A stretch of 64,000 nucleotides of DNA. It comes from Enoplosus armatus (lineage: Eukaryota > Chordata > Actinopteri > Centrarchiformes > Enoplosidae). The stretch spans positions 24,160,741-24,224,740 of the forward strand of contig NC_092182.1 of NCBI RefSeq assembly GCF_043641665.1. Reading direction: 5' to 3'. A program made the position numbers and the translations under genes. Under the pieces are notes generated by a model. It did no database searches. It saw nothing but the letters and a program-made list of their open reading frames with translations, and was not told the origin of the DNA. Below are positions 10,292-22,100 of this stretch, one piece after another (the first letter of the stretch is position 1; each line of letters opens with the position of its first letter).

Positions 10292-11680
10292 TTACAGAGT
10301 TACATAGATCTCCCTTGGTAATACCTTCAGTGGGCGATCGTTCAAAGTCCCGATGCATGGAAACAGTCTCTCAGTGAAAGTGTGTGTGAAGGTGTGTGTG
10401 TGTTTGTTAGTATCAGGATCAGAGAATGACAGTTTTCCTTTGTTCCAGTCCAGATGAACTCTGATCCTCCGGAGCTTCTTCTTCACTCTGAGAACAGCGG
10501 GTGGATCTCCCGACGAGCACTTGTATTCATCATTGTAGAAACTGATTTGCCAGAACCCAGATTTTATGCATCCTTTCTTCTGGACAGACTCTGCTGCCAC
10601 ACCAATAAACCAGCCTGTATTGTCTTCAACTTCAACATCCCAGCTGTGAGTCCCTGATTTAAAGCCCTCTGAGCCCAGGACAGAGATAAAGGAGTCAAAC
10701 CTCTCTGGGTTTTCAGGAAGCCTCTGTTTCTCTCCACAGCTCACACCGGTCAGATCTTCAGACAGGGTGAGTTCTGGATGAGCAGAGTTTGGATCCAGAA
10801 TCACAGGAGTGTAGGAGATCACGTTCTTCATCTTGTTCCAGATGTTGAAGGTCAGGTTGCCCAGGTGTTTGGCCACGTCTATCAGAGCTCCTGAGACCAG
10901 CTCTGGATCGTCCAGCAGGGGGCGCTGCTGGACTCTTTCCACTGCAGCCTTGTAGTTCAGCAGGAATGAGACGTCTTCAGCTCTCAGCTCCTCCTCTGTG
11001 GCTCTGATTGTGTCTGAAAGAGCTGCTATCTCTCTGCTCAGAGCCTTGATCTTCTTCTTCATCATCCGACTCTTCTGCTCCTCTTCCTCCCTCAGAGCAG
11101 CGATCCTGGCCTCCTCTTCCTCTTGTAGAAACTGGTGAAGCTTCTCAAACTGATCCTTAATCTGCCTCTCTGTGTGTCGGGCCTGGACCTTCATGTGTTC
11201 TGCTGTTTGATCACAGTTTCCTTTAACTTGTTCAAAGACCTTCAGTTTCTCCTGTAAAGACTTCAGGGAGTTCTGGAGCTCCTCTCTGTGATCCTGTGCA
11301 GCTTCATCGATGGGTCTGAATCTGTGGTTGTTGTGTGTTTTTGAGTCTCGACAGACGACACACACTGGCTGCTGATGGTCCAGACAGAAGAGTTTGAGTT
11401 TCTCAGAGTGCAGACTGCAGAGAGTCTCAGACCCTGCTGAAGATCTCTGATCTCTCTGCAGTAAGAAGGCCTCACACAGGTTCTTTAAGGCCAGGTTACG
11501 AGGTGGATCACTCCTTGATGATTTTCTCTTACAAACCGGACACTCCTGTATAGGTTTTTCTCTCCACCATCTCTGCACACAGTCTTTGCAGAAGCTGTGG
11601 CTACATGACAGGAAAACAGGACAATTAAAGATGTCCTTGCAGACAGGACAAGAGAGATCCTCCTCAGATCTCAAAGACAT
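10292..11680 (-). CDS. TRIM35/A33-type E3 ubiquitin ligase, intronless (462 aa)
   Basis: A likely RING E3 ubiquitin ligase of the large fish TRIM expansion (annotated elsewhere as TRIM35-like, nuclear factor 7-like or zinc-binding protein A33-like); the substrate is unknown. Visible domains: RING at residues 11-50 ([21 protein letters not shown]), B-box 2 at about 88-123 ([25 protein letters not shown]), a Glu/Lys-rich coiled coil at about 127-245, and PRY-SPRY at about 290-462 ([35 protein letters not shown]). The length is complete for the class. The start [14 protein letters not shown] is the usual one. All domains are in one open frame. A small oddity is a [10 protein letters not shown] stretch at about 427-436, a CA-repeat-like insertion in an SPRY loop. 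Family E repeats flank both sides. Confidence 0.92.
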   Translation of the reverse strand: MSLRSEEDLSCPVCKDIFNCPVFLSCSHSFCKDCVQRWWREKPIQECPVCKRKSSRSDPPRNLALKNLCEAFLLQRDQRSSAGSETLCSLHSEKLKLFCLDHQQPVCVVCRDSKTHNNHRFRPIDEAAQDHREELQNSLKSLQEKLKVFEQVKGNCDQTAEHMKVQARHTERQIKDQFEKLHQFLQEEEEARIAALREEEEQKSRMMKKKIKALSREIAALSDTIRATEEELRAEDVSFLLNYKAAVERVQQRPLLDDPELVSGALIDVAKHLGNLTFNIWNKMKNVISYTPVILDPNSAHPELTLSEDLTGVSCGEKQRLPENPERFDSFISVLGSEGFKSGTHSWDVEVEDNTGWFIGVAAESVQKKGCIKSGFWQISFYNDEYKCSSGDPPAVLRVKKKLRRIRVHLDWNKGKLSFSDPDTNKHTHTFTHTFTERLFPCIGTLNDRPLKVLPREIYVTL

Positions 11681-11689
11681 TTTTTTTCT

Positions 11690-12480
11690 CAGAGTGAAGT
11701 TGAAAACACACCAGGCAGAATAGTAAACAGGAAGTCAGTCAATCGTTGCTCCTCTCTTGAAAGTTCCCTGAAAGTTACATTCACTCTGAGTCGTTTTCTC
11801 CCCCCTTAAATTCACAGTCCGTGAATGCAGTCAGCAGCAGGTTAAAGTTGCAGTCTTCCCGGCATTTCCTGCTGTAGCTTTCCTCCGGGAGGTTTTGGGT
11901 CTGGTCTGAAAGGGATTCTTATTGTCTGTCTCTCAGTGTGTGTCGCTTCCTGATGGTCCGTTTCCTTGTTTGTCTCAGGTGAGTTGGAGGTGGAGCTTTG
12001 TCGGGCAATCCATGTCTAATGCTGAACATTATGTAATAATTAAGGCATGAGTTTCCTGCTCCTCCACAGCAGTAAAACACAAGCTCATACTCTTTCCTAT
12101 ATTGTGCAGGCTGATTGTGGGCTGATGGAGGACCCACTTGTACAATCAGCCACTAATATAATACACTAATATAGGTGTGATGTAATGCCTTACAGCTTTT
12201 TAAGCTGGTATACACCCAACAGCGTACACTGATTTATGCTACTTGTCCCTATACAAATAAACATAAAAAAAAAATACATTTTAGACTTGGCTAACTTTTG
12301 CTACTTAATATTTGGCTAATTTATCCAGGATAGCCACAGTTCCTGTCAAAACTAAGACAAAATACACCTGGAAAAATAACAGTATATATAAAACAGTAAC
12401 ACCACAAAGCTCCTTGTTACTTTCACTGGCAAACAAATTTAGCTAGCTAACATTACTTTGAAGATTAATGTTATCGTGTC
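11690..12480. other. Region upstream of the TRIM gene, nothing recognised
   Basis: This contains the presumed TRIM promoter and 5' UTR. No clear TATA box was identified. The open frames are short and without domains. Confidence 0.4.
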
Positions 12481-12483
12481 CTC

Positions 12484-12485
<2 letters not shown>

Positions 12486-12521
<36 letters not shown>
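12486..12521. repeat. (GT)n microsatellite
   Basis: A pure GT run of 36 bases. Confidence 0.97.
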
Positions 12522-12523
<2 letters not shown>

Positions 12524-12799
12524 CCTGTTTGTTTTGGGCTTTGTGATGAATACAAACTGTCACGCCGCTTCGAGATCGCCTCATTATGTCAACATACCTT
12601 TCATGGGAAGAGCGCAAAGAAAACATGACGAGTTCTGTCTTGCAGGCGTCTGTGTCTCTGTGCAAACGGAAAAATATATATGTATAGTTTTTGCTTGTTT
12701 TTCATCGCCACAAGAAACAAGTCACAACAAGAAAATTCCAAGAAAAACAATATCAACAGTATTCTGTAAAGCAGTCTTCAGGGATGGCACAGTTATCGA

Positions 12800-13080
12800 C
12801 AAGCTGGTGAACACAGCGGAACATTTAGCTAAATGCTAACGAGCTTAACGAGCCAGATATTTCCCACAGGAGAGAAGGTGGAGACCAAAAACAGATCTAA
12901 AAGAGAGTAAATATTGGACTTAAATTTGCCAGGTGGCCAGAAACACGACTCCAGATGAATTATAATGTTGCTCCACAACAACTAGACGTGTGAATAAGGG
13001 ACTGTTTGCTAAACAAGTTCACCATATTAACTTGATGAGATGTCAATGTTGTGTTCAACGTGTTGAAATGACATTATAGC
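12800..13080. repeat. Dispersed repeat, family E, copy 2
   Basis: Same orientation and order of blocks as copy 1 at 10085, extending further with 'gtgtgaataagggactgttt' and 'catattaacttgatgagatg'. Confidence 0.6.
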
Positions 13081-13089
13081 AGCATCTTG

Positions 13090-13795
13090 CTTCGTTACAG
13101 GGCCACTGACACGGAGAAGAACTTCATCTGAGCTCTTATCTGAATGAGGTTCAGTGTGGAAACTCCTGGAACTATTCAGATTATAGTTGAGGTGTCAGCA
13201 GCACAGATCACATGTTCAAACAACCAATAAATCACAAAGTGAGGGGGAGAACTTTGAAATAACAGAAGTAGTTGTATATTTTGGCTGTTGAGCTACCTTT
13301 CGTTAAGACTCATCTTTTCTTCTCTCCATCATTATCCCTCTGTGACTCACCTAAAGCTTATTAGTGGGAACAGCCAACGGGATATCAGTTGTTTGCACAA
13401 GAGGTAGCAGGGAAATGTATACATTGGTCATTTTGGGTATTTAATTTCACGTAAAAAATCTGTGTAAAACAATTTAATAAATATGAGGGTAAAAGAATGA
13501 TTATCACAATACACTTACTGCATATGTACAGAGGAAGTGGAGGTGGTGATGAAAACAACTTGACATTTCAAATTCAACAACCACAGACAAAGAGGTGTGA
13601 TCAAGAAGACCCTGACGACAAGCATACTGACTGATCAAAGGCCTTCTGTTTCAATGATTTAATGATTGATGATTAAGTCCGGTCTGAGGGGAACGTCCTG
13701 CACCAGCTCTAAGATCACTTCGTTTTCATCACTGTCGGTCTGAAACTCACCCGCTGACATTACAGCTCAGTTTACATCACAGCCACTCGCTGTTT
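13090..13795. other. Intergenic, nothing recognised
   Basis: No gene or recognised repeat. Confidence 0.4.
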
Positions 13796-13799
13796 AAAT

Positions 13800-13990
13800 G
13801 AACTAATTACATTCACACAAGTACTATTGCACTTAAGTACAGTTTTGAGGTACTTAACTTGAGTATTTCCATTTCATGATACTTTATACTTCTACTCCAC
13901 TGAGGCAAATATTGTACTTTTTAATTTCACTACATTTATTTGATACCTTTAGTGACTAGTTGCTCTGCCGATTCAGATAAATAATACAAA
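13800..13990. repeat. Family B repeat, partial
   Basis: 'gtactattgcacttaagtac', 'actttatacttctactccac' and 'ttagtgactagttgctctg' match one arm of the copy at 9150. Confidence 0.55.
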
Positions 13991-14669
13991 ATACAATCCA
14001 CAAATAAATGATGATGCATTATTACCGGTGAAAAGACTTTAATGATCCTGTTGGGAAATGTTGACCAGCATTGTTTTTTAGTAACTTTGAGCTCTCTTTG
14101 TTAAGTCTGATTAATTCCAGGTCCAATCATTTGTCCAAATCAGAGGGAAGACTGTCATTTACAACTCTGTCTGATTCTGTCTCTGCTGCTTTGCTGACTC
14201 ATCATTGTCACTTGACATGAACATTGAATTACTTCATTTCAGCTCACAGGCATATAATTCATTTATGTGGAACCACATAAACAGAGATAAACATTTGACA
14301 CATATGTCTACCCCTCTAAGAGATCATTAAGGCCAAAGGCTGCCTGACTCCAGGACCACGGGCCCACTCCAGTGTCCGTCTACTTCTGGTACAAACTGGG
14401 AAGGTTGCTGTAAACTGTTCGACTGGACTGCAGAGTTAGTTTTGTCACAGCGAAGGCAAATTGTTATCTGATCAGACAAACATCCCATCACACACACAGA
14501 CATGTTTTAATGCTCCTATCCTGTCTACGGTGGTCTCTTTTTGTTTTCTGAACATGAAGACCACATTAAACAAACTTCATGTTTCTGATACTGCCGTACG
14601 GGTCCCTCTGTAAATATCCTCTTACACACACACATAGGAAAACATTATGTTGGGCGGGATACTTCCTTT

Positions 14670-14671
<2 letters not shown>

Positions 14672-14704
<33 letters not shown>
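14672..14704. repeat. (CT)n microsatellite
   Basis: A pure CT run of about 32 bases. Confidence 0.95.
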
Positions 14705-14707
<3 letters not shown>

Positions 14708-14819
14708 CACCACCTGCTATTGGTTGGCTTTCGACCAATCACATTGCCTGTGGTCACCCCCTGCAGAATGCTTTGCCCCCGGCAGTGACTGCAGACCCAA
14801 GAGGTTTCATGGTGAGGTC

Positions 14820-14895
14820 CACAAGGTTTTCCTTCTTCTTTCTTCAAGTTATTTAATCCTTATCGGGGATAAACCGCTCTGATCTAAGGTCCTGT

Positions 14896-14926
<31 letters not shown>

Positions 14927-14943
14927 TTCTCCTCCTCCTTCAG
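14820..14943 (+). other. Possible noncoding first exon of the DNase gene
   Basis: The stretch ends in TTCAG followed by GTGAGA at 14944, a strong donor, and includes a (CAG)10 run at 14896-14925. The next coding exon on this strand starts after an acceptor at 19107, giving a 4.2-kb first intron. The left end is arbitrary. Splice-signal evidence only. Confidence 0.3.
14896..14925. repeat. (CAG)n trinucleotide repeat
   Basis: Ten uninterrupted CAG units. Confidence 0.95.
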
Positions 14944-15089
14944 GTGAGAAACAACTTGTGTTTTTGTCTGTTTTTCCTCACGCTGAGCTGAACACCTGAG
15001 AGGCTTTACATTTCTTCAGACAATCGAGTCATTTAAGTATACATCTGAGGTGGTTTACTTGGCTTTTTCCTGACGCTTTGTAGTGATGC

Positions 15090-15610
15090 TTTCAGTGGGA
15101 GAAGTACTCAAATCCTTAATGTAACGTACTAAAACAGCAATGGAAAACAGAGTAAAAGTTAAATAAAAGTTCAATTTGATTTAAGTAAAAATAAAGCACT
15201 GGCAGTAAAACCTACTAGACAAGTACTCATTGTGAAGGAGGGTCCCCGTCTGAGTTAATTTATTGGTGGTGCTGTGTACTTAAACATATTTACTTATATA
15301 TACTTATACAGTGTGCTTGTATCTGTTGTTTCATCAATAATAACATTTCACAAAATCAAAGATAATAGTTTGGCTTTTCCTGCTTCCAGATACGTTGAAT
15401 AATTATATGTTTTGTCTCTACAAGCTGAGACAAAATCATTATGTCAGGGAGCTAAAACAGGGTTCATCAAGTTGACATTTTGGAGACATTGGTAAAGAAA
15501 AGTAGATTTTGATGCTAAGACCTATGTAATTTTGAGTATTTCTACACTGTGGTATTGCTACTTTTACTTAAAAAGTAAAAGATCTCAGTACTTTTCCACC
15601 ACTAAAAGGA
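15090..15610. repeat. Family B repeat
   Basis: It begins near 'gggagaagtactcaaatcct' and closes with 'gctacttttacttaaaaagt' and 'cagtacttttccaccacta', the diagnostic arms. Confidence 0.6.
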
Positions 15611-15619
15611 TTCGAGTGT

Positions 15620-18600
15620 TTTTCCACCTTTTCCATAAAGTCGCGGGAGGTTGACAGTGAACAAAGAGATAAAATAACAGTGAAACCTGAAGCTCCCAGT
15701 AAGCCACCAGACATAAGCAGCATTTCACGTACTGTATTTCTTTGTTCAAAAATAGTTCAGGGGATCACCAAACCCAGACCATGACTGTCTGTACCAAATG
15801 TCACTGTTGTTGGACCAACTTTTAAAAGGCGTCACCATCCAGAGAGCTAACATGAATAAAAAACTGAACGTCATCAGTGTCGCAGTCTGTAGCTGTTCGT
15901 TTGTGTTGGGTTACTGTTAGAAACACGATGAGATCGGCCTTGAGCTTAAACTGATTTACGGGTTACACTTAGATGTCTGACCCTGAAGTAAAAAAACACA
16001 ACAATTCAGATACAGTATAGTAGTATATCCCGACAGCAGCCACCAATACAGAACAGTTCAGTTCTTTCTCTTGCTGCTGTGCTCTTGTCTTTATGTTAAT
16101 ACTGATCCAACCAGTCCTTGTTTGCAGTCTGAAAGAATGCTGCACATTAGTTGTTTACCTCCATCTTAATAGTTCCTGGCTGGTTGCAAAGCACACATTC
16201 ACAGGGACTTCCTGGGGGGCAGGAGCTAAAACTGGATCTTGTTAAATGACATGCACACATTGCATGAGCACCTAAAAGGTTTCCGCTGCGGAAGAGAGCT
16301 TCAAGATGGAACTGAGAGGTAAACCAGAAAGTCAAAAAAATGTGCATTCAAACATCGCAGACTGTGTTTGTTACTTAGCAGACAGGACGTCACATCACCA
16401 GCAGGTAGACACAAACGGCTGCAACAGTCTGAAAGTTTCACAAGAGGTAAAACTTGTCAGGGCAACACATCTGATCCCAGTGTTTACAACAACATCATGA
16501 TGTGTTAGTTCTGAGGAATCGTGTGTGTGTGTGTGTGTTGGCAGGTCGTGGCTGTTATCAGCTGCAGTATCTACTGATCATGTGGCTGAACAGCAAGAAA
16601 AATACAAACTAGTTGGACAACCTCCACAACACACATTTAAACACGCTGCTGCCAGGCATGTTGTTGTTACATGAGTTACCTGTCAAACCACAACCGAGGA
16701 GGGACAAGGGGACGGGAAACTCCATCCTCACGTCTCTCTGTGTGAAGAGACACACACACACATGCAGGGCTGCAGCTGACAATTATTTGTAGAAATTTCA
16801 GAAAATCATGAAAAATGCTCATTACAGTTTCCAAGAGCTCATGGTGACGTCTTCAAATCACTTATTTAACAGTCATGCAATGAAATTACACTGTAAATCG
16901 TGGGCTTAGTTATTAATTATATTTAAGGGTTAATAAATAAAACATTTTTAATATTTAAATGTAGTTACAGTGGAAGAAGACAAGAGTTTGAGGAACAAAG
17001 GATTAACAGTTGGGCATTTTAGAGGAAAGGAGATAAACGTGGTATAATGTTTTTTTTACAGTTATGGTATACTACCAAAACTACACGGTAAAGTAAGAAA
17101 AGGGGTTTTGGGTAAATCTTTCAAAACTCAGATGGAGGGGTTATTGAAGAACATATAAAATCTATAAAGTTTATGGGTTACGTTTGAAAAATAGCGACAG
17201 GGGCCCTCCAATGTTGAGGTACGACAATGTAAAGTTTTGTGGTAGGAAGCTCAAAGAAAAGGTGGATGTTGTCATTTTGTGTACGTTAGTCATGCGTAAC
17301 CCACTGTGCTTATATTTAAGTACCAGTAGAAACCAGCATATTCTGACTGTAAGACATTACACTGTAAATCGCAGGTTGCTTGATACCAAAGTATAGATCA
17401 AATAATCAATGAAGCCTATTTTAAATAACATTTCATGTAGAACACATATACATATGTATCTGGATACATATAAGAAAATAACAGATCCAGCTGTCTGATG
17501 TTGACTGCATTGCTGCCAGCTGTGTGTGTGATCTACTTCAGACCCGACAAGACGTTTGTTCTCTTTGATTGACAGCAACGATTATAAGTCAGTAACGTTC
17601 CTGTGGTGAGACACTAAACTGCAGCGACGGACTGTATCTCCTCTGGCTGCTCTCTGCTGCCTTGATGTCACATATGTTGTTACATAATGCTGTATTTAAA
17701 CATGTGCTGCTGCCTTGTGGGCGATGTTGTAAACAAGTGACAGTCATTAAATAATGACAAAAGTCATTCATTTGGAAGATTTTTCTTTTACAAGTTTTAA
17801 ATGACAATTACAAATGTTCATTTACATACTGGTAGAAAACGTGTGAGACCAGTCCGTCGGCTGATGAGTCAGTGATGTGGAGGATCTGAAATTGCCACCA
17901 ATGAGCATCTCATTATAGGTTTTAGGACACTGGAATGACATTTCTCTCATAATACTGAGATTTGTTCTTATAAAAAATATGGCTGCATTCTCAAAACACA
18001 ATTTTTTTCTCGACATTAAGACATTTTTTCACCAAAATATCAATAAATACACTTTCAGTTGGACGTTGTGTGGATTACACCTCAGTAATTAATTACTGAG
18101 GTAAAAGTAGCACTACCACAACATAAAGTATACATCCTGTATTCCTGTGTTACTTCCACACACTGTTTGACTTTAAGCCGATGCATTTTGGGTTCTTTAC
18201 AGTCCTGTTTAATCACAGACTGGTTTCTAGTTATATTTGCACATCTGTTTGCTTTTAGAGATGAAAGGTAAATGATGGAATGTCGGAGTCTATTGGGTAA
18301 ACTGACAGATTTACAGTACAGTGTTGGTACAGTGTTAGTACAGTGTGTCCTGTGTTGATGTAAAGCAGATGGCTGCAGGTAGACTCAGATCAGTAGAAAG
18401 TGGCTGACAGGGGGATTTGGGAGGGGGGCGTCGTCACGACACGGTGACTAAACCTGTTAGAACAAGTCCTGAATGTTTTCCTCTGCTGTTTTTGTTGTGG
18501 CATCGATCTCAGCAGGATTTAGTTTCGGAAGAAAGCAGCTAATAATTTGATTAAGGGATAATTCACCAGCAACGTTCAGCGACTCCTGGCTTCTTCTTCT

Positions 18601-19100
18601 CTGGTGATAATTTAGCTGTTTAATGAGAGGAAGTGCTGATAAATTATACTGAAACTGTATTCAATCAGATCACCTCTAATTTGATCAAATTGTCTTTGAA
18701 CGTCTTCACATTTGATCACGCTTATTTCCAGCTGACCGACACCATCATCACCATGTGAATGTGAAACACACACACCTGCTGTTTAAAGTCAGACTCAATG
18801 AAACATGGTGCCAACAGTATTTTATCTTTATAGCGTGTACTTACACTACAACAAACATTTTTTCTTCGTTTAGTGTGTATTTTGTAGCCTGTTACTGTTT
18901 TACTGGTCATGTTACACAGGCCTCAGGGGCGCTGGAAAGCCGTCAGGTTTTATGAGATGCGGCTGCTGTAACAGCTTATCTAATGTAGATGCAGTAATAC
19001 CACACATGCCTGTGCATGTTCAGACACAAACAGGCTCATTAAAATACCAATAATGTTTCTCTTCTCTGTATGTCTGGCTTTTCTTCTTTTTTTCTCTCTC
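15620..19100. other. Presumed first intron / upstream region of DNase gene
   Basis: No coding exon recognised. Short TG and CA runs lie at about 16521 and 16750. A degenerate family C fragment ('ggggatcaccaaaccc', then 'gtctgtaccaaatgtcac') lies near 15760-15815. Confidence 0.4.
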
Positions 19101-19112
19101 TCTGCAGCCACC

Positions 19113-22100
19113 ATGAAGATAGCATCTTTTAACATCCAGAGGTTTGGAAAAAACAAAGTGTCAGATCCAGATGTCCTCAATATCCTGGCCAAGGTAACAA
19201 AGACCAACACCACACACACACACACACACACACACACACCAGTTATTTTTACATTATTTTACACAAATTGGCTCTTTGTCGCGTACAGAAGAACCACATT
19301 TTTTGATTCCTCTGAAAACCAAACTTGAGTTCTTAATGAAGTGAAATGAGTGAATGTGTCAGAGCTATTGTATTATAACTATTATTTACATGATCTAAAA
19401 CTATTGTATTCTGGATTAACCATTTAGTTTATTAAATTGAAAAGAATTGTGAAAAACTTTGAAATGGACCAAACTGACTCATTAAAATATGACTTGAAAT
19501 ATAAATAAAAGATTATTCGATTATCAAAATTGTTGCCGTTTAATTTTCTGTCGGTCAATCAGTTTAGCTTTAGAAAATTGATTAAAATGGTCAAATATAT
19601 TGATAAGTTAACACCAAAATAATGAAAAAATAAAATGCATGAAGACACTGAGAAATAAACATCAGTGTGTCTGAAATTGATTCCACATTACCTCTTTTTA
19701 ATTCTCCACAAGTCAGACTTTATTGACTTTTGAGTTTCAGCAACAAGGAAGTTCTCCGACTTTCATTTTGTCTTTTAACTTCCTGTCTGTACCGGACGTG
19801 GGAATGTGTCACGTTGTGTAGATTGACATCTGCTGCTTGTGATCGTCTTCCACCTGCATTCAGCAAACATCTGACCAGTTTTATAATCTAATATATATAA
19901 ACGTGCAGCTTGAAACTGACAGAGCTGGAAGAAAATGAGAGGCTTCCTGGCAAACATCGAGTGTTATTTACATAGTGTTGCTAATTAGATCAGTTATAAT
20001 AGTCATAGTGTGCTAATTACTCAAAATTCAATTATCAATAAAATATACATTATATCAGATAGATGGGTGAAAAGATGTGCTCTAATTCCTTTTAATAAGT
20101 CTTTGACTCCAAACAAAGTAAAAATCACCTGGTTTAGTGATCGTTTGTGAAGAATGCATAATACAATATAATAATAATGTTAATAACTTGGTAGTTCAAG
20201 CATCAGAGCTCTTGAAATGTTTCACCATAGAAACGTCGAGCTGCTACTGCAACACGCAGTAAGCTAGTGGGGCTAGCTGTAAGCTAGTTGAACGGCGAAC
20301 GTAACCGAAGAGGTTTATCTTCTGGACGTCACACTGATGTCACACTGATGTCACACTGAGGTCACACTGAGGTCATTCTTTCTCTCTCTGCCCCCAGATC
20401 GTGTCTCGATATGACATCATTGTGATCCTGGAGGTGGTGGACATCAGCGGAGAGGCTGTTAAAACCTTGCTGGACGCACTCAACACGTGAGTGCAGGCTT
20501 TGTTTCTGTCTTTATTATTATTATTATTATTGTTTAACAGGAAGTTAGTTCCTCAGCCTTGGTATTTTCTACACGTATTACAAAATAATAAAAACAAGTC
20601 AAAGAGTCTAAAGCCGACAAAGTCAAGTGTCTCTCTGAAAGCTGTACATCGGAAATGAGCGAAATGCTAAAGTTAGGATGCTAACATGCTCACAATGACA
20701 TTGCTAAACCATGTTCACCGTCCTAATTTATTGTGCTAACATGCTAAAATTCGGTAATTACCACTGAACACAAAGTACAGCTGAGGCTGACAGGAACGTC
20801 ATTAGTTTAGGTGTTGGACAAATTAATTGGACCCGATGATGGCGCTACATTAAATGTCAGACAATCACCAAAGTTATAACAATTCATCCTGAGGGGAACA
20901 AAAACCTCTGAACCAAATTTCATGGCAATCCATCCAATAGTTGGCATGTTAGTTCTGAGTTTTCATTTCTCTCAGCATGTGTGACACGGGGCCAGCCGAT
21001 ACAGAATATGTCCAGAGTTGAAAAGACATTTGACCTAACTTTGAAGCCGTGTAAGAGGAATTAAATTCAACATCTACGCCTCGTCTTGTCTGTCCAGATC
21101 CAGCAGGAAGCATCACTACACTCTGAAGATCAGCAGCCGTTTGGGCCGAACGCGCTACAAGGAGCAGTTCATGTTCCTGTACAGGTGAGTGTTCACCTGC
21201 AGGAGATTGTCCAGCTGTTTGTCAGTACGGGACATCAGATTAGATTCCTGTTCTTCATCATAGAACTGATTTAGCTTAATTATCCACATACTGAGTATGA
21301 TGTGATGGAGGGTGATGGATTCAGCCATATTTAAAAAAAGATATGCCTCTTTGGAACTTGGAGTAACTAAATGGAGCATTTAGTTTGGGCCACATGGAGC
21401 ATATGGAACCACAAAACATGGTGTTCGAGCACAACATCCAGATAAAGATTTGCTTTTTAATAACACGTCAATACAAGTTAGCGGATAGTTTTTGTCTCTT
21501 TACTGTTTTGTTTGTAGGAGGCTTTGGCAGGGTTTCATTTTGCCCTCAGGATATGTTTGAAGTCTTATTATCAGCTTTAAATTAACTCCTGCTGCTCAGC
21601 TGCCTTCAAACAACTCAGGGTCAAGATCATTTGAGCTGGCAAACATTTCATTATCCTGGTCTTCTTAATGTTGTTCTGAAGAAAAGGACCCTCATGTCTA
21701 CAGATATCTCTGATCACAAGGACAGAAATTATTCAGCTGATCATTCTGAAGCTGCATAGTCAAATTATAATGTATTGATTTACGTGTGTGTGTGTGTATG
21801 TGTGTGTGTAGGGATGACATGGTGGACTTGGTGGGCTCCTATCAGTTTGATGACCAGGTGACTGAGGGTGGAGATGTTTTCGCTAGAGACCCTTACATCC
21901 TGCGGTTCAGATGCCTCAATACAGGTAAAAGACGTAAAAACACTAGAGAGGAGCAAATATCTTCAGAAAGATTAAAAAAATTAAGAAAATGCAACAACAC
22001 GTTGCCTGTTCTCACCTCTTAAGATTAAGGTTAGGACTTGGGTTCAGGTTCAAGTTTGGGTGTAATCAGCAAAGTTTACAGGAGGGAACGACTGCAGTGG

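Noticed and set aside
12468..12839. 123-codon plus-strand frame starting with Val-Cys repeats
   Set aside because: Driven by the (GT)n microsatellite; the remainder has no domain and no splice context.
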